The notes beneath the pieces are model-generated. The model was not told where the DNA came from. It saw nothing but the letters and a program-made list of their open reading frames with translations, and ran no database searches. Below, piece by piece: positions 38,014 through 47,343 of a stretch of DNA of 64,000 nucleotides. The stretch comes from a virus: positions 124,001 through 188,000 of the IMG/VR virus record IMGVR_UViG_3300020188_000808, one strand, 5' to 3'. Position 1 is the first letter of the stretch. Each line of letters opens with the position of its first letter. Made by a program: the position numbers and the translations under genes.

Positions 38014-38699
38014 ACAAACTAATTTGGAAACATATTGACTATAATAACGACAGTCTTAATAGTATAGCAAGAAATATTGCAGAGTATCATACTGCTCATG
38101 CACTAAAAGTTAAGTACTCTACAATTAAAGGAGTACCGCTAGGAACTATTTTCTTAGATGACACACATACAGTTGAAAATATCAGTGTGTTAAATAGTAT
38201 TTTAAATTATAATGTATATTTTAAAAAGAATACCGAAGTACCGTTAAAAACAATAATTGATCTTGATTGTGTTGTTGCGTTAGCAAGTGGAGACACTCCA
38301 AGTCAGTTACCAGCCAAACATACATATGTTATTGACATTAGTCCAATGGCACTAGAAAAAACAAAAGAAAAATATAATATAGATGTAGATAAGAGTTACA
38401 AATACGACCAAGTTGATTTATTTGATATACCAGCTGTAAAAAAGTTTTTAACAAAATGCCAAGGTAACGTAGGATTATTTTGTTTAAGTAATGTGTTTTT
38501 ATACTTTCCTAATTGCGTAATGTTTGATGCAAAGGCAAGACTTAAAAAACAAAATGAATTAATTAGTTTATTAGCACAAGATAAAATCAAATGGTATGTT
38601 GATATGGTAACAGTCAACGGAACACATATTCAAACACTAGCAAGTGAATTAGTAGACATGCCGTTAGACGATAAATTTAAGGTATTGCCATGGATCTAG
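38010..38699 (+). CDS. Possible methyltransferase-fold protein
   Basis: 229 residues. The stretch IIDLDCVVALASGDTP (82-97) and TYVIDISPMALEKTK (105-119) sit where class I methyltransferases have motif I and motif II, followed by YDQVDLFDI (motif III-like). The Gly-rich loop is degenerate (ASGDTP), so SAM binding is uncertain. N-terminal 75 residues are unassigned. It overlaps the fibre-like gene by 4 bases and the hydroxylase gene by 10. It may be an inactive or divergent methyltransferase. Confidence 0.4.
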   Translation: MNKLIWKHIDYNNDSLNSIARNIAEYHTAHALKVKYSTIKGVPLGTIFLDDTHTVENISVLNSILNYNVYFKKNTEVPLKTIIDLDCVVALASGDTPSQLPAKHTYVIDISPMALEKTKEKYNIDVDKSYKYDQVDLFDIPAVKKFLTKCQGNVGLFCLSNVFLYFPNCVMFDAKARLKKQNELISLLAQDKIKWYVDMVTVNGTHIQTLASELVDMPLDDKFKVLPWI

Positions 38700-39334
38700 T
38701 AGAAAAATTTAATTGGATTAGACACAACAGTGGCCTTGCTACACTTCTGTTAGATATTCCAAAGCCTACAAATGATATTAGAGATGAAATATTAAAAAGT
38801 GTTGATATTGCTGTTCCTCACAGGGATACTGACGGCAAAGGTTGGCGCAGTTTAACACTTCATGGACATAGTTCTGTAATGACTGATAGTGATGATGCTT
38901 ACAAAGAAAAAGGATTTACATTAGGTACCAAAGAATGGACTGATGTAGCAAAGCACTTTCCGTTAACCAAACAATGGATTATTAAAAATATACCTTTTGA
39001 AAAGTACGGAAGAATTAGAATAATGATAGTTGACCCAGGCGGGTATGTTAGTCCACACAAAGACTTTTTACATGGACAATTACTAGGCGGAATTAATATT
39101 GCTATTACACACCCCAAAGAAGTAGTGTTTGATATTGAGAATTATGGCAATGTAGAATGGCAAGAAGGTGAATCAAGACTGATTGATTTAGGAAGTGTGC
39201 ACCAAATTACAAACAACAGTAGTGAATCTAGGATACATATTATTGTACATAGTGAACCAATTGATAAGTGGAATAAAAAAATTATGCAACTAGTCTGCAA
39301 CAGTTACGACAAGGTATATAATGGAACAAAATAA
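38690..39334 (+). CDS. Aspartyl/asparaginyl hydroxylase-type 2OG oxygenase (1)
   Basis: 214 residues. PGGYVSPHKD gives the iron ligands H123 and D125, and HQITNNSSESRIHIIVH gives distal H171 and the 2-oxoglutarate-binding R181. These match the aspartyl/asparaginyl beta-hydroxylase double-stranded beta-helix. It is closely related in plan to the protein at 47383 (both with HRxxxxGKGWxSLTLHG upstream). The reaction is hydroxylation, or related oxidation, using O2 and 2-oxoglutarate. It overlaps a gene at each end by 10-14 bases. Confidence 0.75.
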   Translation: MDLVEKFNWIRHNSGLATLLLDIPKPTNDIRDEILKSVDIAVPHRDTDGKGWRSLTLHGHSSVMTDSDDAYKEKGFTLGTKEWTDVAKHFPLTKQWIIKNIPFEKYGRIRIMIVDPGGYVSPHKDFLHGQLLGGINIAITHPKEVVFDIENYGNVEWQEGESRLIDLGSVHQITNNSSESRIHIIVHSEPIDKWNKKIMQLVCNSYDKVYNGTK

Positions 39335-39977
39335 TATTGAAAGAGCATTGCTATGGAATAGTCTATGTAATTTAGGCGACATGGTAAAATTAAAGCTAAA
39401 AGTTAACGGGCATGAGCTTGTACAGCAATTAGAGCAGTTTGAAGATAACTGGTGTCCTTACAACCAAAAAAAAGATGCTCACAACAATCGATGGGGATTA
39501 CCTGTAACAAGTCATACAGGTGATGTAATGGACAACTATCATTTGAATAGCTTTGGCCATATGCAACGATATCACGATGTTGAGATGAAAGAAGAAAACT
39601 TTACAACACCAACAGAAGTGTATAACAAAATTCCACAACTTGCTAGTCTTGTAGATGCGTTTGCACCTGACATTGGCCGAGTGCATTTACTTAGAGTAGA
39701 TGAAGGTGGGTTCTTTCCGCCGCACAGAGACTTTCCAGGAGTAGGACCAGAGTACTTTAGATTGTTATGTACATTTGGCAAAGCACAACCAGAAAACTAT
39801 GCACATATACTTGACAAGCAATTAATTTATCCTGATCCAGAGTATGTACATTTTATTAACTTTCAAAAAGAACATAGTGTGTTTAGTTACACTAACGGAT
39901 TATATTCTTTAATACTTACAGTTAAACTAAATCAACGCACACACGATTTAATTATTAAGAATAGCATGAGCGAATGA
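39321..39977 (+). CDS. Divergent 2OG oxygenase-like protein (2)
   Basis: 218 residues. EGGFFPPHRDFPG supplies H135 and D137, the HxD of iron(II)/2OG enzymes. A second His (H185 in KEHSVFSYTNG) is the likely distal ligand, but the usual Arg ten residues later is not visible, so 2-oxoglutarate binding is less certain. N-terminal 110 residues are unassigned. It overlaps the preceding oxygenase by 14 bases and the following radical SAM gene by 4, hinting at a coupled oxidation sequence. Confidence 0.55.
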   Translation: MEQNNIERALLWNSLCNLGDMVKLKLKVNGHELVQQLEQFEDNWCPYNQKKDAHNNRWGLPVTSHTGDVMDNYHLNSFGHMQRYHDVEMKEENFTTPTEVYNKIPQLASLVDAFAPDIGRVHLLRVDEGGFFPPHRDFPGVGPEYFRLLCTFGKAQPENYAHILDKQLIYPDPEYVHFINFQKEHSVFSYTNGLYSLILTVKLNQRTHDLIIKNSMSE

Positions 39978-40909
39978 AGCTAGATTATCAAGATAAAACA
40001 AAAGAAGATTGGTTCTTAGTTAGTTGGACATTAAGTAATAAATGTAATTACAAATGTTCTTACTGCCCGGATATATTACACAACGGAACTACAGGACAGC
40101 CCAAATGGGAAACTGTTAAAAACTTTGTCGAAAATTTTAAAGTACCTTCTAAAGAAATTTGTTACAGACTTAGTGGCGGAGAACCTACTTATTGGAAACA
40201 CTTTATTGATCTTGCAAAACTTGTTAAGGAACAAGGACACACATTTAGTTTTGTTACAAACGGTAGCCAATCAGTTGAATATTTTCAAAAGATAGATCCA
40301 TATACTGATGGTATGCTTATGAGTTATCATCCAGAGTATTCTTCTTCACAACATTTTGTAGATATTGCAAACGCAACATCGTGTGAAATTATTGTTAATT
40401 TAATGTTACCTCCTGGAAAAGAATCATTTGAAGAACAGTATAAAATAGCACAATACTTGTTTGATAGAACAGATAGGATGTCAATATATCCTAAAGTTAT
40501 TTTAGATAAAACAGACGGTGAACATATTACTAATGCAGTAGCACCTTATAGTAGTGAACAAAAAGAAATCATCGGTGCTTGGCCGTTTGCAAGAGAAGTT
40601 AATGATGAGAAGTTACACCGTGGAGATCTTAAACTTGATAACAATCTTATTACAGCAAATGATTTAATTATGTCTGGTATGAATAATTTTGCTGGTTGGA
40701 AATGTTGGGCAGGCGTTGACGGAATAAACATTGACATGTGGGGCAACATGTATAGAGCAGATTGTCAGTTTGGTGGACCAATAGGAAATATGGAAAGATA
40801 TAAACTACCAACTGAGCCTATTACATGCGGAAAAACTGTGTGCGGATGTTTGAGTGATATATACATACGTAAGGACCGCGGAGATAGACAAAGCAGAATT
40901 GAAGCATGA
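39974..40909 (+). CDS. Radical SAM protein, compact type (6)
   Basis: 311 residues. WTLSNKCNYKCSYC gives cluster cysteines C24, C28, C31; LSGGEPTYW is the SAM-binding motif. The final 80 residues carry GWKCWAGVDGI, YRADCQFGG and CGKTVCGC, a SPASM-like auxiliary cluster set. It resembles the protein at 33272 in both N-terminal and C-terminal patterns, so they are paralogues. It overlaps the adjacent oxygenase and SDR genes by 4 bases each. Confidence 0.85.
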   Translation: MKLDYQDKTKEDWFLVSWTLSNKCNYKCSYCPDILHNGTTGQPKWETVKNFVENFKVPSKEICYRLSGGEPTYWKHFIDLAKLVKEQGHTFSFVTNGSQSVEYFQKIDPYTDGMLMSYHPEYSSSQHFVDIANATSCEIIVNLMLPPGKESFEEQYKIAQYLFDRTDRMSIYPKVILDKTDGEHITNAVAPYSSEQKEIIGAWPFAREVNDEKLHRGDLKLDNNLITANDLIMSGMNNFAGWKCWAGVDGINIDMWGNMYRADCQFGGPIGNMERYKLPTEPITCGKTVCGCLSDIYIRKDRGDRQSRIEA

Positions 40910-41454
40910 AAATAATTATAACAGGCAATCCTAATTATGAAGGTCTTTGCAAAGGCCTATATGAAGCGTACAATGGTAACCAATTAGAATTTATTGGTAG
41001 ACACAATGGTTGGGATATGCAAGACTTAGATGCTGTTGCAGATTATATAAAAGACTATGACGTATTTGTAAACAGTTTGTTAATACCAGATAACGGTCAA
41101 GAAAAATTGTTGCATAAAGTTTACAAAACTTTCAAAGGGTCACATATAATTAACATTTCTAGTACAACAAGTTATTGGGGTGACGGTTATAGTCCAAAAG
41201 GATATCTTGAAAGTAAAACTGCACTAGATGAAGCAAGTAAAACATATTCACAATATTGTGCGTTTGGTGATAGCAAAATTCGTGTAAGCAATATTGCGTT
41301 TGGACAACTTGATTCTAAAAAAGTAAATGACAACAGTGATCGTAAGAAGATTAGTTTGCTTGATGCAGGTAAACTTATTAAGTGGTTAATTGATAGCCCA
41401 CGTAATACAAATATTCATTACCTTGCAGTTGATCCTATTCAAACAACTCTTTAA
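40906..41454 (+). CDS. Short-chain dehydrogenase/epimerase-like protein
   Basis: 182 residues. The start MKIIITGNPNYEGLCKGL is a reduced TGxxxGxG nucleotide loop. INISSTTSYWG and YLESK (Y100, K104) give the Ser-Tyr-Lys pattern of SDR enzymes, and RVSNIAFG matches the post-catalytic strand. It is shorter than usual (about 250), lacking most of the substrate-binding end. It is the last gene of the plus operon and its last 20 bases overlap the convergent radical SAM gene. It may reduce or epimerise a sugar intermediate. Confidence 0.65.
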   Translation: MKIIITGNPNYEGLCKGLYEAYNGNQLEFIGRHNGWDMQDLDAVADYIKDYDVFVNSLLIPDNGQEKLLHKVYKTFKGSHIINISSTTSYWGDGYSPKGYLESKTALDEASKTYSQYCAFGDSKIRVSNIAFGQLDSKKVNDNSDRKKISLLDAGKLIKWLIDSPRNTNIHYLAVDPIQTTL

Positions 41455-42556
41455 GCTCTGGACAGTAGTTTAATACGTTTTCATTTCTAAGTTTATCTAA
41501 GTCTTTTGTATACTTAACAAATAACTCTAACTGTTTGCTATCGTCTTTGCTAGTATAATTTATATTAGGAAATCTAAAATCAATTTTGTCTAAAATGTTG
41601 TTAGGTAAAATCTGTGGATTTAAATATGCTGGTTGTGCAACTACATTATTAAAATAAATTGACCAGTTATCTTTTTTGTTTTCTTCAAACCACCAATACA
41701 ATTTATCCAAGTGTGAAATGTTATACGCCATAACTGTAACAGCAATAATTACTCTATCAAAGTTATAGTGTTTTAAATTTTCATTTAGTTGTGCAAATGT
41801 AAAGTTCTTACCACCTCTAATGTATTCGTATAATCCGTCAGTGCCTTCTACGCTCACAGTCCATTTAGTATGACCAAATTGTTTTGCAAGTGCGTGTACT
41901 TCTTCATCTACAATAGTACCATTAGTGGTCCAGTCAAGTGTAATATTTTGTGCAATACCTAAGTCAATAAACTTCTGTAATATTTTTTTATTTGCAGGCT
42001 CCATGTAAGGTTCGCCACCTTTAATACTTAGGTAACGTAAATTCATTAATGGAGTAGGGTCTTCAAACAGTCGCTCTATAATTTGTTCGCTTTTGTTAGT
42101 ATAACCAAATTCTGGATGGTCTACTGGACGTTGATAATCACTGTCCAAATTAGCTAGTTTAATTTCATCTTTAACCCAAGCACTAGAACTAATACCATTA
42201 CACATGCGACATTTCAAATTACAAATATTACTCATATTAAACTCCAAAAAGTAGATATCTGTGAAGTTTTTTGAGTAGTCGTAATTGGTATTTTCTAACA
42301 TTGGATTGAGTATGTCACGAAAGAATAAACGCCTGCTATGACCTACAGAACCTTCTTTTAAAGCACATTGTACACACTCGGGCGGTAACACTCCATTACG
42401 GATACTATCCTTTGTGTATGACGCTGTAATGCTGTTTAAGACGGTGTTTAACGGCGATTTAAGCACGTTACCATAACGCTCTTTGTACACTCCGTCGGGT
42501 ACAATATCACCATTAAAGCGTACCAAAATACTATGCCAAGGAGCGTAACATTTCAT
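41435..42556 (-). CDS. Radical SAM protein with N-terminal segment lacking the CC pair (7)
   Basis: 373 residues. Core: CNLKCRMC (C112, C116, C119) and IKGGEPYM. The N-terminus follows the paralogues (KCYAPWHSI, CVQCALKEG at 61-64), but where they have GxVxPCC it has GDIVPDG (16-22), so two auxiliary-cluster cysteines are missing. It may bind a different cluster or none there. It is last in a minus operon starting at 47343, after two propeller-like genes, and overlaps the upstream gene by 26 bases. Confidence 0.83.
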   Translation of the reverse strand: MKCYAPWHSILVRFNGDIVPDGVYKERYGNVLKSPLNTVLNSITASYTKDSIRNGVLPPECVQCALKEGSVGHSRRLFFRDILNPMLENTNYDYSKNFTDIYFLEFNMSNICNLKCRMCNGISSSAWVKDEIKLANLDSDYQRPVDHPEFGYTNKSEQIIERLFEDPTPLMNLRYLSIKGGEPYMEPANKKILQKFIDLGIAQNITLDWTTNGTIVDEEVHALAKQFGHTKWTVSVEGTDGLYEYIRGGKNFTFAQLNENLKHYNFDRVIIAVTVMAYNISHLDKLYWWFEENKKDNWSIYFNNVVAQPAYLNPQILPNNILDKIDFRFPNINYTSKDDSKQLELFVKYTKDLDKLRNENVLNYCPELKELFE

Positions 42557-43661
42557 AACTTAAATCCTCCTTAACAATATAAATGGCTTCTTCGTTAGTC
42601 TTCATATGATGTCCAATAACATGTATTTGATTTTGGTATACAATAGGTCTACCAAACATTATATTGTTTACATATACGCCTCTAACTATTTCGCCTGTTT
42701 GGTCAATTTTTAAAATAGGACAACTAGGAGTACCACTAGGAAAAAAGTATGCATTACCCATGTACTCTATACCCGATCTAAATCTATACTTACCACCAAA
42801 GTTTAATTTGATATCAAACTGTGTAGTTTCTTTTGTAACTGTATTAAACACTAATCCCCAATTACTATCATTTGTATGTTCATCACCATAGGGCAATGCT
42901 ATAATGTTATTACCTACTAATACACCACAGTTATATTTTTTAGCAAAGTCTACTCCGTGTATGTCGTGATAGGTTACAGTATTTGTTTCTGTATCAAACT
43001 CTACAATAGTATTAAGTCCTTTAGTTTCACCAAATGGTAAACTATAAAGTGTATTGTCTTTAACAATAATATCTGTATATTTTCTAGTAATACTAGCATC
43101 AACATCTAGTTCATAACTTTGATATTGTTTGCCGTCAAAACTTAGTAGAGTATTATACCCAGGTTCATCACCTCTAGGCATACTCCAATACTTTCCGTTA
43201 CAATAAACAGTACCCATGTGTAGTTTTTTACCTTCAGTAGGTAGTTTATGTGCTTCAACTCCGTTGTTAATGTATAACCCGTAGTTTGTATCTTCGTATC
43301 CTAATGGAAAACTAAATGCAGTTTTATTGTCTGTTGCTACACTATAAAATTGTCCCTTACCTTTAAATGGTAGTGTATGATAGTACGGAGTTGTATTACG
43401 TAACTCTACAACAGTATTAAACTCATCGTAAATACCATAAGGAATAAACCAACTACTATTACCAACTTGTGCAATAGCATTTGTTTTACTAGTTGCCGCC
43501 GGCAGACTTAATTCAATGTAATTATTTTTGTAAAATATTTTACTATAATCTCTACATTGCTCAGTAGCAAACGGAGGACTTAACAGTTCGTTGTTATGCT
43601 CGGATAACAACATATGTTTAATAGACTGTTCCTTGTAAAAGTCTTGAAATGCCTTATACAT
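42531..43661 (-). CDS. Beta-propeller-like repeat protein (PxG repeats), A
   Basis: 376 residues. At least six repeats of about 45-50 residues each carry a strand, a Pro-x-Gly turn and a strand ending in a hydrophobic pair, for example WFIPYGIYDEFNTVVEL, YWSMPRGDEPGYNTLLSF, LYSLPFGETKGLNTIVEF. This spacing is that of a beta-propeller. No catalytic residues are seen. It is paralogous to the protein at 43654 and, more weakly, to that at 51893. It overlaps its neighbours by 8-26 bases in a radical SAM operon. It may bind a glycan or act as a substrate-holding scaffold. Confidence 0.6.
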   Translation of the reverse strand: MYKAFQDFYKEQSIKHMLLSEHNNELLSPPFATEQCRDYSKIFYKNNYIELSLPAATSKTNAIAQVGNSSWFIPYGIYDEFNTVVELRNTTPYYHTLPFKGKGQFYSVATDNKTAFSFPLGYEDTNYGLYINNGVEAHKLPTEGKKLHMGTVYCNGKYWSMPRGDEPGYNTLLSFDGKQYQSYELDVDASITRKYTDIIVKDNTLYSLPFGETKGLNTIVEFDTETNTVTYHDIHGVDFAKKYNCGVLVGNNIIALPYGDEHTNDSNWGLVFNTVTKETTQFDIKLNFGGKYRFRSGIEYMGNAYFFPSGTPSCPILKIDQTGEIVRGVYVNNIMFGRPIVYQNQIHVIGHHMKTNEEAIYIVKEDLSYEMLRSLA

Positions 43662-44898
43662 ATTTTAAATCCATAGTGTGTACTACTTTTTCTTTTGTTG
43701 TATCAAATACTAGTACAGTTTGAAATGATTCACTTTCACCGTACGGAAATGCAAAAATTACATCATTGTGTATTATACAGTTGTTATATTTTTCTATTGT
43801 AGTTGAGTCTTTAAAATATTCTCCTACATCTAGAGTATAATACGAATCGTCCTTGGTGTCAATTACTAATATTTCTGCAAGGTCTCCTTGACTTTTCCAA
43901 GTTTCTTCTGGCTCACAAACACATCCTCCTCTTGGTATATAATAAATTAGTCCTTTACTATTTTCAACACCTGTGAAGTATTTTTTACTTTCCTTTCCTA
44001 TATGCAAGTCAAGTGTATACCATGCGTCAACGTTGGTATCAATAACAAGCATATCGCTCCAATCTTCGTCATGCCCTGCAGGTGGAAAATAAATCTTTCC
44101 ATTACGTGCAACAGTATGACTATAATACATTCTACTTGTATCTGTTAATCCAGTGTGTTCACTAAACCAACGTGTTCCGTCAAACCGCAGTAATACATCA
44201 AAGTCTGGATTTTCACTATATGGTGGCGCATATAATTTACGTCCTACTTTTGCTAACGTAGTAAATTTCTTATTAGTAAATTGTTTATTAGCTAGATCCA
44301 ACCAATGGTTACGCATATCAATAAGTTCATAAGTCATAGAATTGCAATCGTAATGTATCCTGTAATGAAACATTGGATCTTCACACGCTTCGCCTCTAGG
44401 AACTCCATAAATAATTCCGTCTATCATTTGTGTAGTATGCCATTTTTTACAATCTTCAGTTGGTACATCTATGTGTACATACGTTAGTGTATGATCATTT
44501 AAGTTTAGATGTAATACCCAACTAAATGGTTCATGTTCTCCGTAAGGTAGTGCTACAATTTCATTACCGTGTATGTGTCCTTGTATATACTTGCCTTTAC
44601 CTTTATGAGACACTTCGATATATGTTATCTCATCAGTTTCGGTATCGACAACTAAAATTTTACTTTCGTTATACGGTAAGAAATAAATTAAGTTACGATA
44701 AACAATACCATTCTGCCACTTTTCTGTAGACTTATCAACATCAAGTTTAATTTTTGTAATAGCATATGTAGTCGGATCCATTTTAAGCATATAGTCAATA
44801 GATTTAGTTAATCCAAATGGTGGAATATAGATCATTCCATTACTACCTAATGTAGCATAACTAAAGGCTTGCGGGGTCAAATTTATCTCCAAATGCAC
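43654..44898 (-). CDS. Beta-propeller-like repeat protein (PxG repeats), B
   Basis: 414 residues with about eight repeats of the form hydrophobic strand, Pro-x-Gly-like turn, hydrophobic strand (IYIPPFGLTK, IVALPYGEHE, IYGVPRGEAC, IYFPPAGHDE, IFAFPYGESE). Eight repeats at about 48 residues would close an eight-bladed ring. A Cys-rich insertion (GGCVCEPEE) lies in the seventh repeat. The last repeat ends 15 residues before the stop. It overlaps the kinase-like gene by 38 bases. No signal peptide, so it is cytosolic or virion-bound. Confidence 0.6.
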   Translation of the reverse strand: MHLEINLTPQAFSYATLGSNGMIYIPPFGLTKSIDYMLKMDPTTYAITKIKLDVDKSTEKWQNGIVYRNLIYFLPYNESKILVVDTETDEITYIEVSHKGKGKYIQGHIHGNEIVALPYGEHEPFSWVLHLNLNDHTLTYVHIDVPTEDCKKWHTTQMIDGIIYGVPRGEACEDPMFHYRIHYDCNSMTYELIDMRNHWLDLANKQFTNKKFTTLAKVGRKLYAPPYSENPDFDVLLRFDGTRWFSEHTGLTDTSRMYYSHTVARNGKIYFPPAGHDEDWSDMLVIDTNVDAWYTLDLHIGKESKKYFTGVENSKGLIYYIPRGGCVCEPEETWKSQGDLAEILVIDTKDDSYYTLDVGEYFKDSTTIEKYNNCIIHNDVIFAFPYGESESFQTVLVFDTTKEKVVHTMDLKYV

Positions 44899-45316
44899 TT
44901 TTTAAGTCTGAATGTAACTTAGTCATAATTTGTTCTTCACTGTATAAGCCAACGTTATCCCAGTCAACCATGTACATGTTATCACCGTCGATCATAATAT
45001 TACTTAGCACCCAATCAAAGTGTGCATATGGACTAGTTTCGTTGATAGTAAAAATACAAAAATCATAAATCTTTTTTATAAACTGCGGAGTATGTGCAAA
45101 TTTACTTGCAGGTGTACCAGGAACTTTGTGATACTCAATAAACATTTTGTCATCTTTGATACCCCAGTCAATTACCCAACCCTCCATAACTTCACCTAGT
45201 ATGATAATATGTTCTTCAAGTCTTTCTTGATCAATTATAGTCCACTCTTTACGAAACCTATCTTCAAGTTCAAAAACTTTTCTGCCTATTTCTTTATTTT
45301 CTTTAATCAATTCCAT
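44861..45316 (-). CDS. Minimal kinase-like (APH/choline-kinase type) protein
   Basis: 151 residues from ATG 45316 (the TTG at 45328 sits directly on the GGAGG, too close to be used). YAHFDWVLSNIMIDG contains the catalytic-loop pattern HxDxxxxN (H99, D101, N106) and MVDWDN gives the metal-binding Asp (D118), as in aminoglycoside phosphotransferase and choline kinase folds. FIEYHKVPG resembles the hinge. Most of the ATP-binding N-lobe (about 100 residues) is absent, so it may need a partner or use another donor. It lies between a radical SAM gene and propeller genes. Confidence 0.55.
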   Translation of the reverse strand: MELIKENKEIGRKVFELEDRFRKEWTIIDQERLEEHIIILGEVMEGWVIDWGIKDDKMFIEYHKVPGTPASKFAHTPQFIKKIYDFCIFTINETSPYAHFDWVLSNIMIDGDNMYMVDWDNVGLYSEEQIMTKLHSDLKSAFGDKFDPASL

Positions 45317-46376
45317 ATGCTTGTGCAACCTCCGGCAAGTAATCTTTAATATATAGTTTACGCCAATTATCTTGTTTTGTTATTTGTCTTATGAAGTGTT
45401 CAATAATTTTTGGATCACTAGGATGATTTGCCCATTGATCAACATCTGGGTGTATTCCTTTGAACTGTTCTTTTAAAACAGTTGGAGCATTTTTAACATG
45501 TAACCATTCTGGTAATATTAATAAATTATCGTACAATTTAAAATTATTTGTTTCTGCATACTCTTTAATTTCGTTATAGTACAATGCATTAAGAATACTA
45601 AGTGTTGGAGTTACGTCAACCTTACAAAAGTCTGCATACTTTTGTGCATTAACTTCTATCTCGCTCCATTTACTTCCACTTCTAATATAATCAATTTTAT
45701 TACTTGCGGCATCTAAACTAAGACTCATGATTACCATATTAAATCTTCTTAATAGTTTTTCAATCTTAGGGTTCCATATAGTTCCGTTAGTATTAAATCT
45801 AACTAACACGCTAGGATCAAGTCTTTCTAAAAACTTGTCTAAGTGTCTAACCATCATAGGTTCACCACCTGTTAGATAAACTTCTCTAATAGGTAAGTCG
45901 TCGAATTTTTTCATTGTTTCTTCCGAAGCCCAATTAAAGTTTGGAACTTCAAGTACTCCGTGCAACGGAACAATGCCAGCTTTTTTCATTTCAATAGCTT
46001 CTTCAGCAATACTACTACTGCTCATTTCCCAACAGCTAACACATTTAAGATTACAGCTATTACCAAATCTAATATCAAGATGACTTATTCCAGGACCAAA
46101 GAAATTCCTAACGTATCTAGTACCGTCTGGTTTTACCCTAGTACGCATACTGTCAATACCTTGTAGTTCTTGTAGTTCGCAACGTGTACAAGCATCAGGC
46201 CATTCACCTTTTAACATTTGCATTCTTGTTTTTTTATGAAAATCGCTGTCATGCCATTCTTGTGGAGTGTGTGTTTTAATATTTTCTTTATTATTTTGTT
46301 CAAGGCTAACACAACACAAACGATATTGCCCATCTGATCGCACACACACTTGATTGTCTAAGTACTTACATTTCAC
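45303..46376 (-). CDS. Radical SAM protein with N-terminal SPASM-like cysteines (8)
   Basis: 357 residues, GTG start with GAGG 9 bases upstream, overlapping the preceding gene by 11 bases. N-terminal cysteines at C3, C11, C21-C22 and CTRC (63-66); core CNLKCVSC (C108, C112, C115); LTGGEPMM. RSGSKWSEIE near residue 230 fits the barrel end seen in its paralogues at 27170 and 36134. It lacks the FCxxPW motif (it has KCKYLDNQVC instead). Substrate unknown. Confidence 0.85.
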   Translation of the reverse strand: MKCKYLDNQVCVRSDGQYRLCCVSLEQNNKENIKTHTPQEWHDSDFHKKTRMQMLKGEWPDACTRCELQELQGIDSMRTRVKPDGTRYVRNFFGPGISHLDIRFGNSCNLKCVSCWEMSSSSIAEEAIEMKKAGIVPLHGVLEVPNFNWASEETMKKFDDLPIREVYLTGGEPMMVRHLDKFLERLDPSVLVRFNTNGTIWNPKIEKLLRRFNMVIMSLSLDAASNKIDYIRSGSKWSEIEVNAQKYADFCKVDVTPTLSILNALYYNEIKEYAETNNFKLYDNLLILPEWLHVKNAPTVLKEQFKGIHPDVDQWANHPSDPKIIEHFIRQITKQDNWRKLYIKDYLPEVAQAYGID

Positions 46377-47343
46377 CGCAGGTTACCTCACATATTTTAA
46401 ATCTGTTTTTACTTGGCATTAATAATTCTTCACCTTCAATTATATCTGTTAGTGACTTATCATTTACGTTAGGCCATACAACATCTTTTTGTTGTTTAGC
46501 ATATGGACTATTAATGTCTTTAGGCCAACGGTCACTTAGTAAGTAACAACACGGTAATACTTCACCTACATGGTTTATTTGTATTTTTCTTTTGTTCTGC
46601 CATTTGCATTTAATAGTAGTGTCACTAAAGTCTTTAATTTTTTCTAATCGTTCAATATGATCAAGATGTTTACTATCATATTTAATTACACGAGCTTTGT
46701 CCTTTTTATTTTCTTTAAATTTTTCAATAGCATTATCAACCATACTATTAAGAGCAGTAAATGCAAATCCACCATTGACATCAAACTTTAAAAAGCCCAT
46801 GTCTTTAGATAGTTGTTCACATTCTTCTAACTGGTGTGCATTATGATCAAATACTAGCATACGCCAACGTGCTTTACCACCAGCTTGTATAAATGCTTTG
46901 GCATTGTTCATAATACGTTCCCATATAACACCTCGTCTATACAAGTGATTAGTATCTTCTAATCCGTCTATACTCCAAGTAATGCCACTAGGTTGTTTAA
47001 ACTTCTTTAATACATTTGCTAGTGCAACGTATTGTTCTGGCACACCTATACCACCGTTAGTATGAATCATAATTTGTATATCTTCTGAAGCGGCATATTC
47101 GAGTGCTTCAACTAGTATAGGATTCATTAACGGATCTCCATAACTACCATTAAATATTATTTCATTAGTAGTAGCATTATCTATGATATTTTTCCATGTT
47201 TTCATAGTCATATGGCTTAATGGCATTAAAGGATTTACCTTAACACCACCTAGATTCCTACTACAATTTCCGCACATAGAATTACAATGACTTGTAAAAT
47301 CTACTACAATCGCATCTAAGGTATTAGCTGTTAGGTATGGCAT
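46366..47343 (-). CDS. Radical SAM protein with C-terminal SPASM (9)
   Basis: 325 residues from the ATG at 47343; an in-frame start at 47448 would run into the oppositely directed gene and add an implausible hydrophobic leader. FTSHCNSMCGNC gives C20, C24, C27. C-terminal cysteines in GEVLPCCYLL and ICEVTCGE form the SPASM set. It shares SIDGLED, RWRMLVFDHN and CEQLSKDMGF with the plus-strand protein at 35143, so these are paralogues on opposite strands. First gene of the five-gene minus operon. Confidence 0.82.
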   Translation of the reverse strand: MPYLTANTLDAIVVDFTSHCNSMCGNCSRNLGGVKVNPLMPLSHMTMKTWKNIIDNATTNEIIFNGSYGDPLMNPILVEALEYAASEDIQIMIHTNGGIGVPEQYVALANVLKKFKQPSGITWSIDGLEDTNHLYRRGVIWERIMNNAKAFIQAGGKARWRMLVFDHNAHQLEECEQLSKDMGFLKFDVNGGFAFTALNSMVDNAIEKFKENKKDKARVIKYDSKHLDHIERLEKIKDFSDTTIKCKWQNKRKIQINHVGEVLPCCYLLSDRWPKDINSPYAKQQKDVVWPNVNDKSLTDIIEGEELLMPSKNRFKICEVTCGEM

